A stretch of 64,000 nucleotides of DNA from Poseidonibacter lekithochrous. GTDB taxonomy: Bacteria > Campylobacterota > Campylobacteria > Campylobacterales > Arcobacteraceae. The stretch covers positions 1,550,001-1,614,000 of the forward strand of contig NZ_CP054052.1 of NCBI RefSeq assembly GCF_013283835.1. Reading direction: 5' to 3'. Below the pieces are notes generated by a model that did no database searches, had not been told where the DNA came from, and saw nothing but the letters and a program-made list of their open reading frames with translations. Within the stretch, counting starts at the first letter, position 1. Each line of letters begins with the position of its first letter. Positions 60,998 to 64,000 of this stretch are shown piece by piece. The position numbers were made by a program, and so were the translations under genes.

Positions 60998-62190
60998 TTA
61001 CTAATAATCTCTTTTAATTTTTTATGTGCTTTTATATTTGAGCTAGTTGGTAAAGGATTTCCTTGATAATAAGAAAGTTTTCCATTTTCAACTAGAATAT
61101 ATTTACTTACAGGTCTATCAAAGTTACCCATTGTAAGTTCAATTAATCCAGAATTTTCTTTATTCTCAATTGTAAATAAATCTTCAATATGAATAAAGAA
61201 ACCTTTTTCAACAATTGGTTTCGTAGAAACATTTTTTATGAATTCTAAATAGTCTTCAATTTCTAAATCAAATGAGAAATCAGTATCAATTACTACTTGC
61301 TCATCTTCACTAGCTGCTGTTAAAACTACATCATAGATATTCTTACCTTGTTTTCTCCATCTATCTTCATATTTACTAATAACTGGTAAATCTTTGTTGA
61401 TATCGATTGTAATTCTTCCTGTTGGAAGATTTGTAAGAAGTTCAGTACAGTAATCAAAATACTTTCTACTATCAGTTCTAAGTTCTAACGTTCCACCAAC
61501 TTTAAGAACTCTTAATGCTTCATTGATAAACTCATTAGAATAAATTCTTCTATGTGGTTTTTTATCCCAAGGAACTGGAAAGTGTACAAATACTTTTCCA
61601 ACTTGATTAGATTTAATAAACTCCATGAATAATCTTGCATCATAATTAACAATTAAAACATTTGTAATATTTTGAAGTTCTAATTGTTTTAATGCTTGTT
61701 CAATTGAAGGTGTATGAATCTCTAAACCAATAAATTGAACATCAGGATTTTCTTTTGCTTGGTGAATTAGGTGTCTACCACTTCCAAAACCAATTTCAAT
61801 TTGAATCTCTTTATCTGTTTTGAACTCATCAACAAAATAGTTAATATCTTTTAAATATTGTTTTTGTGGTTCCATTTTAACGTTGATTGTATTTGTATTT
61901 GAAAATACAATATTTGCATCAACAGCACTTGCATAAGAGTTCAAGGCATCTTTAACAATTGTTACAGGAGCAACTCTTGTAACCTTGTCAATTTTAAGCA
62001 TATGATCTTGGTCTTTATTTTTAATTGTTAATAAAAACTCTTTTTCTTGAGTCTCAACAGCAACTTTATATTCCGTATTTCTTTCATAGTCAGTGAAATT
62101 ATACGATTTTGCTATAAATTTAAAATCTACACCTTCATGTGAAGAAGGTGTAGTGATTAATTCTTTTTTATTAAATACGATATGTGGCAT
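60994..62190 (-). CDS. trmB: tRNA (guanine-N7-)-methyltransferase TrmB
   Basis: A 398-residue TrmB, which makes m7G46 in the tRNA variable loop with SAM. The C-terminal-central methyltransferase core has IEIGFGSGRHLIHQA (residues ~130-145), FIGLEIHTPSIEQAL, and VFVHFPVPWDKKPHRRI, the TrmB signature. Most TrmB proteins have about 240 residues; the extra N- and C-terminal parts are also seen in Campylobacter. It is fused to no other gene but overlaps ftsE by 4 bases, an arrangement conserved with C. jejuni. Confidence 0.93.
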   Translation of the reverse strand: MPHIVFNKKELITTPSSHEGVDFKFIAKSYNFTDYERNTEYKVAVETQEKEFLLTIKNKDQDHMLKIDKVTRVAPVTIVKDALNSYASAVDANIVFSNTNTINVKMEPQKQYLKDINYFVDEFKTDKEIQIEIGFGSGRHLIHQAKENPDVQFIGLEIHTPSIEQALKQLELQNITNVLIVNYDARLFMEFIKSNQVGKVFVHFPVPWDKKPHRRIYSNEFINEALRVLKVGGTLELRTDSRKYFDYCTELLTNLPTGRITIDINKDLPVISKYEDRWRKQGKNIYDVVLTAASEDEQVVIDTDFSFDLEIEDYLEFIKNVSTKPIVEKGFFIHIEDLFTIENKENSGLIELTMGNFDRPVSKYILVENGKLSYYQGNPLPTSSNIKAHKKLKEIISK

Positions 62191-62207
62191 TGTCTACTTT
62201 ACTATTT

Positions 62208-63482
62208 TTAATTTTTAATTTTTGGAAGGATTAATTCTGCATCATCAGTTTTTTCTGACATTAATCCATATTCATCATTTGATTGAATAGAGTATTTGTA
62301 TTGTACTCCATTGATGATGTTGTTATCTTCAAACCTAAGGCCTTTGATATCAGTGAATTTTTCTGTTTTAGATTCAAAAAAGCTAACTTCTGTTGTTTTA
62401 TAAACATTGTATGACATAGCTCTTTTATCACCAGCAGACCAGTTTAAAATTGCTTTAGAACCTTGAATCTGTGCAAGTGTAATAACAGGTTTTGCAGGTT
62501 TATTTAAAGTCATACCCATTCTTGAATCAATCTTATCAGAACTTCTTAAATGGTCTTTATCAATTGCAAAAACTTTGTAGTAGTAAGTTTTTCCATCTGA
62601 ATCGATTTTATCAGTTACTGAAAGAGTGTCTTTTGAAACTTCTTTAACTTTACTAAATCCTAAACTTTCAAATAAACTTCTATGAATAGAATATTTTAAT
62701 ACATCCTCAGTTGGAGAAGGTTCCCAAGTTAATACAATCTTTTTAGGTTGATTTACAGTTGCTTGGAAGTTTTGAGCTCCAATTGGTAAAGGTTTAGTTT
62801 TTGCTGTAATAACTTCTGTTGGTTGAGTTGCTACATCTTCGTAAGTTAATGCAGTAATTCTGTATTTATAAACTTTGTTATTACCTAAACGATCATCAAT
62901 GTATTCAGCATTTAGTCTTCCGTCAATTCTTTTTAGTAATTTCCATTTGTTTAATCCAGTATCAAATTTTTGGATTTCATAATATCTGATTCTTAAATCA
63001 GGATGTGGTCTCCATACAAGTTTGATTCTGTTTGGTAAATCAGAAATACCTTGTGCAAAACTAACTGGTAAAGCTCTAGCCGCTGTTTGTGTTACATAAG
63101 CTGTAGTAGTATTTGATTCACTACCATTCATTGCTTTAGAAGATATTTGATAAACATATTTTGTGTTAGGTTCTAGTTTTGTATCAACAAAGTGCGTAGT
63201 GTATCTGTTATCAAGAGATTTGATAAGTTTTAATCTTCTGCCATCTTTGTGCATATTAGCTCTGTAGAAGTTGTATCCAACTACTTTTGGGTCTTCTACT
63301 TTTTTCCATTCAAAAGCAATTGAAGTAATGTCAGCAATCGATTTAATCGATTTGCTGTCAATTACTTCAACTGTTTCGTCAACTTTTGGTTTTGTAGGTG
63401 TACCTAAGTTGCTTAATCCACTACATCCACTAAGTAAAAGAAGTGAAGCTGCTAATGATGTCGTTTTCACTAATGTTGTCAT
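62208..63482 (-). CDS. flpA: FlpA-like fibronectin type III domain lipoprotein
   Basis: A 424-residue outer-surface lipoprotein. Residues 1-20 are a lipoprotein signal ending LLLLSGC (lipid-bearing Cys20). Four FN3 modules follow, each recognisable by a W and repeated YxxYRA/YxIxK strands (IAFEWKKVEDPKVVGYNFYRA, IKLVWRPHPDLRIRYYEIQKF, IVLTWEPSPTEDVLKYSIHRS, AILNWSAGDKRAMSYNVYKT). In C. jejuni the equivalent, FlpA (Cj1279c), binds host fibronectin and sits upstream of trmB in the same order, although it has three FN3 domains. GGAGATG precedes the ATG. Confidence 0.82.
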   Translation of the reverse strand: MTTLVKTTSLAASLLLLSGCSGLSNLGTPTKPKVDETVEVIDSKSIKSIADITSIAFEWKKVEDPKVVGYNFYRANMHKDGRRLKLIKSLDNRYTTHFVDTKLEPNTKYVYQISSKAMNGSESNTTTAYVTQTAARALPVSFAQGISDLPNRIKLVWRPHPDLRIRYYEIQKFDTGLNKWKLLKRIDGRLNAEYIDDRLGNNKVYKYRITALTYEDVATQPTEVITAKTKPLPIGAQNFQATVNQPKKIVLTWEPSPTEDVLKYSIHRSLFESLGFSKVKEVSKDTLSVTDKIDSDGKTYYYKVFAIDKDHLRSSDKIDSRMGMTLNKPAKPVITLAQIQGSKAILNWSAGDKRAMSYNVYKTTEVSFFESKTEKFTDIKGLRFEDNNIINGVQYKYSIQSNDEYGLMSEKTDDAELILPKIKN

Positions 63483-64000
63483 TTATCATCTCCATTTGAA
63501 AGTTGTTATTTAAAAAATTATTTATGTCTTCTGGTAAATCTGCTTTGAAACTCATATCTTCATTTGTGATAGGGTGAGTTAAGTATAGATTATATGCGTG
63601 TAAATAAAATCTATTTATTTTATTTAATTCGCCCTTAAAACCATATAAATTATCACCTAGAATATGCCTATTTATCGAGCCTAAATGTACTCTGATTTGG
63701 TGTGTTCTACCTGTAAATAATTTTGCAGCAACTAGTTCAAATTTTTCATTCTTACTAAGAGCAATTTTTGCGAATGCTGATTTAGCATTTCTACCATTAG
63801 ATTCAATAGACATTTTTAGTCTATTATTTGGATTTCTTCCTATTGGTTTTTCGATTATTATATTATCTTTAAGAGGTAAATCAATAACTGCCAAGTAATA
63901 TCTACCCATTGATTTAGCTTCTAATTGTTTTGATAATCCAACATGTGCTTCATTAGTTTTAGCAACAACCATTACTCCAGTTGTTCCTTTATCTAATCTA
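63430..64000 (-). CDS. RluD-family pseudouridine synthase (5' truncated)
   Basis: The frame is open to the window end, so the 5' part is missing. The first visible residues RLDKGTTGVMVVAK contain the catalytic aspartate of the RluA/RluD family (HRLDKxTSG), followed by YYLAVIDLP, GRNPNNRLKM, ELVAAKLFTGRTHQIRVHL and LGDNLYG, all usual landmarks. It makes pseudouridine in 23S rRNA or tRNA. It overlaps the FlpA-like gene by 53 bases; its C-terminal stretch (SENDIISSFTSFT) is an extension in that overlap. Synteny matches C. jejuni Cj1280c. Confidence 0.88.
   Translation of the reverse strand, partial: RLDKGTTGVMVVAKTNEAHVGLSKQLEAKSMGRYYLAVIDLPLKDNIIIEKPIGRNPNNRLKMSIESNGRNAKSAFAKIALSKNEKFELVAAKLFTGRTHQIRVHLGSINRHILGDNLYGFKGELNKINRFYLHAYNLYLTHPITNEDMSFKADLPEDINNFLNNNFQMEMINDNISENDIISSFTSFT

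Noticed and set aside
1-64000. CRISPR array, tRNA or rRNA genes
   Set aside because: No regularly spaced direct repeats, no cloverleaf-like GC-rich stretches with TTCGA/CCA features and no conserved rRNA stretches were seen by eye. A tRNAscan or CRISPR search would be decisive.

Overview
The window is AT-rich, densely coding chromosomal DNA. Gene content and order point to the Campylobacterota, most likely Arcobacter in the broad sense. The main evidence is: the HydDE-HypF tail of a Wolinella/Helicobacter-type hydrogenase operon; a pseudouridine synthase - FlpA-like FN3 lipoprotein - trmB - ftsE - ftsX - EnvC-like block that, from memory, matches Campylobacter jejuni Cj1280c-Cj1275c; the long (~400 aa) TrmB and DapD forms; and a PriA gene behind a pseudopilin gene. 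No rRNA, tRNA, CRISPR array or intact insertion sequence was seen.

Layout. 1-4.3 kb: end of a [NiFe]-hydrogenase operon (hydD 5'-truncated, hydE, hypF). 4.7-9.1 kb: small accessory genes (nitroreductase, two related GNAT acetyltransferases, YdcZ-type transporter, Crp/Fnr-like and MerR-like regulators, DUF2798 protein). 9.3-14 kb: sodium-dependent transporter, minCDE, DEAD-box helicase. 14-17 kb: a membrane-anchored pentaheme cytochrome with an unusual three-CXXCH peroxidase-family protein. 17-20.6 kb: two SDR oxidoreductases around an AraC-type regulator, with a striking operator-like region, then two small membrane proteins. 20.7-26.2 kb: pentapeptide-repeat/K+-channel fusion, orphan sensor kinase, MFS transporter, MsrA. 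26.3-29.1 kb: a small defence- or mobile-like patch (proline-rich leader peptide, Abi_2/HEPN protein, coiled-coil protein, transposase-like zinc-ribbon protein). 29.3-37.6 kb: NicO-like nickel transporter, chemoreceptor, then hypBCDE-hypX-hypA. 37.9-39.6 kb: TetR regulator and EamA exporter with two palindromic operators. 39.9-44.6 kb: livKHMGF. 44.7-48.5 kb: MarC, TerB-like protein, Zap-like small proteins, pseudopilin, PriA. 48.6-54.4 kb: NfeD protease/slipin pair, DapD, a four-repeat mini-protein, ABC-F ATPase, a 40-aa membrane peptide. 54.4-58 kb: MarR/SMR divergent pair, FkbM methyltransferase, DUF234 protein, acetate transporter. 58.2-64 kb: EnvC-FtsX-FtsE-TrmB-FlpA-Rlu on the minus strand.

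How the genes work together. The strongest theme is [NiFe]-hydrogenase biogenesis. HydD, HydE and HypF follow what should be the structural genes upstream of the window. HypB/HypA insert nickel, HypC/D/E/F make the Fe(CN)2CO group, HypX can supply CO, and the transporter at 29.3 kb probably feeds nickel. A 14-bp motif of form TGAAT-N4-ATTCA lies just upstream of both the transporter and hypB and may couple them. A second theme is envelope and division: MinCDE, a ZapA/ZapB-like pair and FtsEX-EnvC. A third is local transcription control: MerR-, AraC-, TetR- and MarR-type regulators each sit beside clear palindromic or direct-repeat sites.

No complete new system can be proved from sequence alone. 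The best candidates for novelty are the leader-peptide/Abi/coiled-coil/transposase-like patch (26.3-29.1 kb), the pentapeptide-K+ channel fusion, the three-CXXCH peroxidase with its membrane pentaheme partner, and the 22-bp palindrome plus paired direct repeats between the AraC gene and its SDR neighbour.
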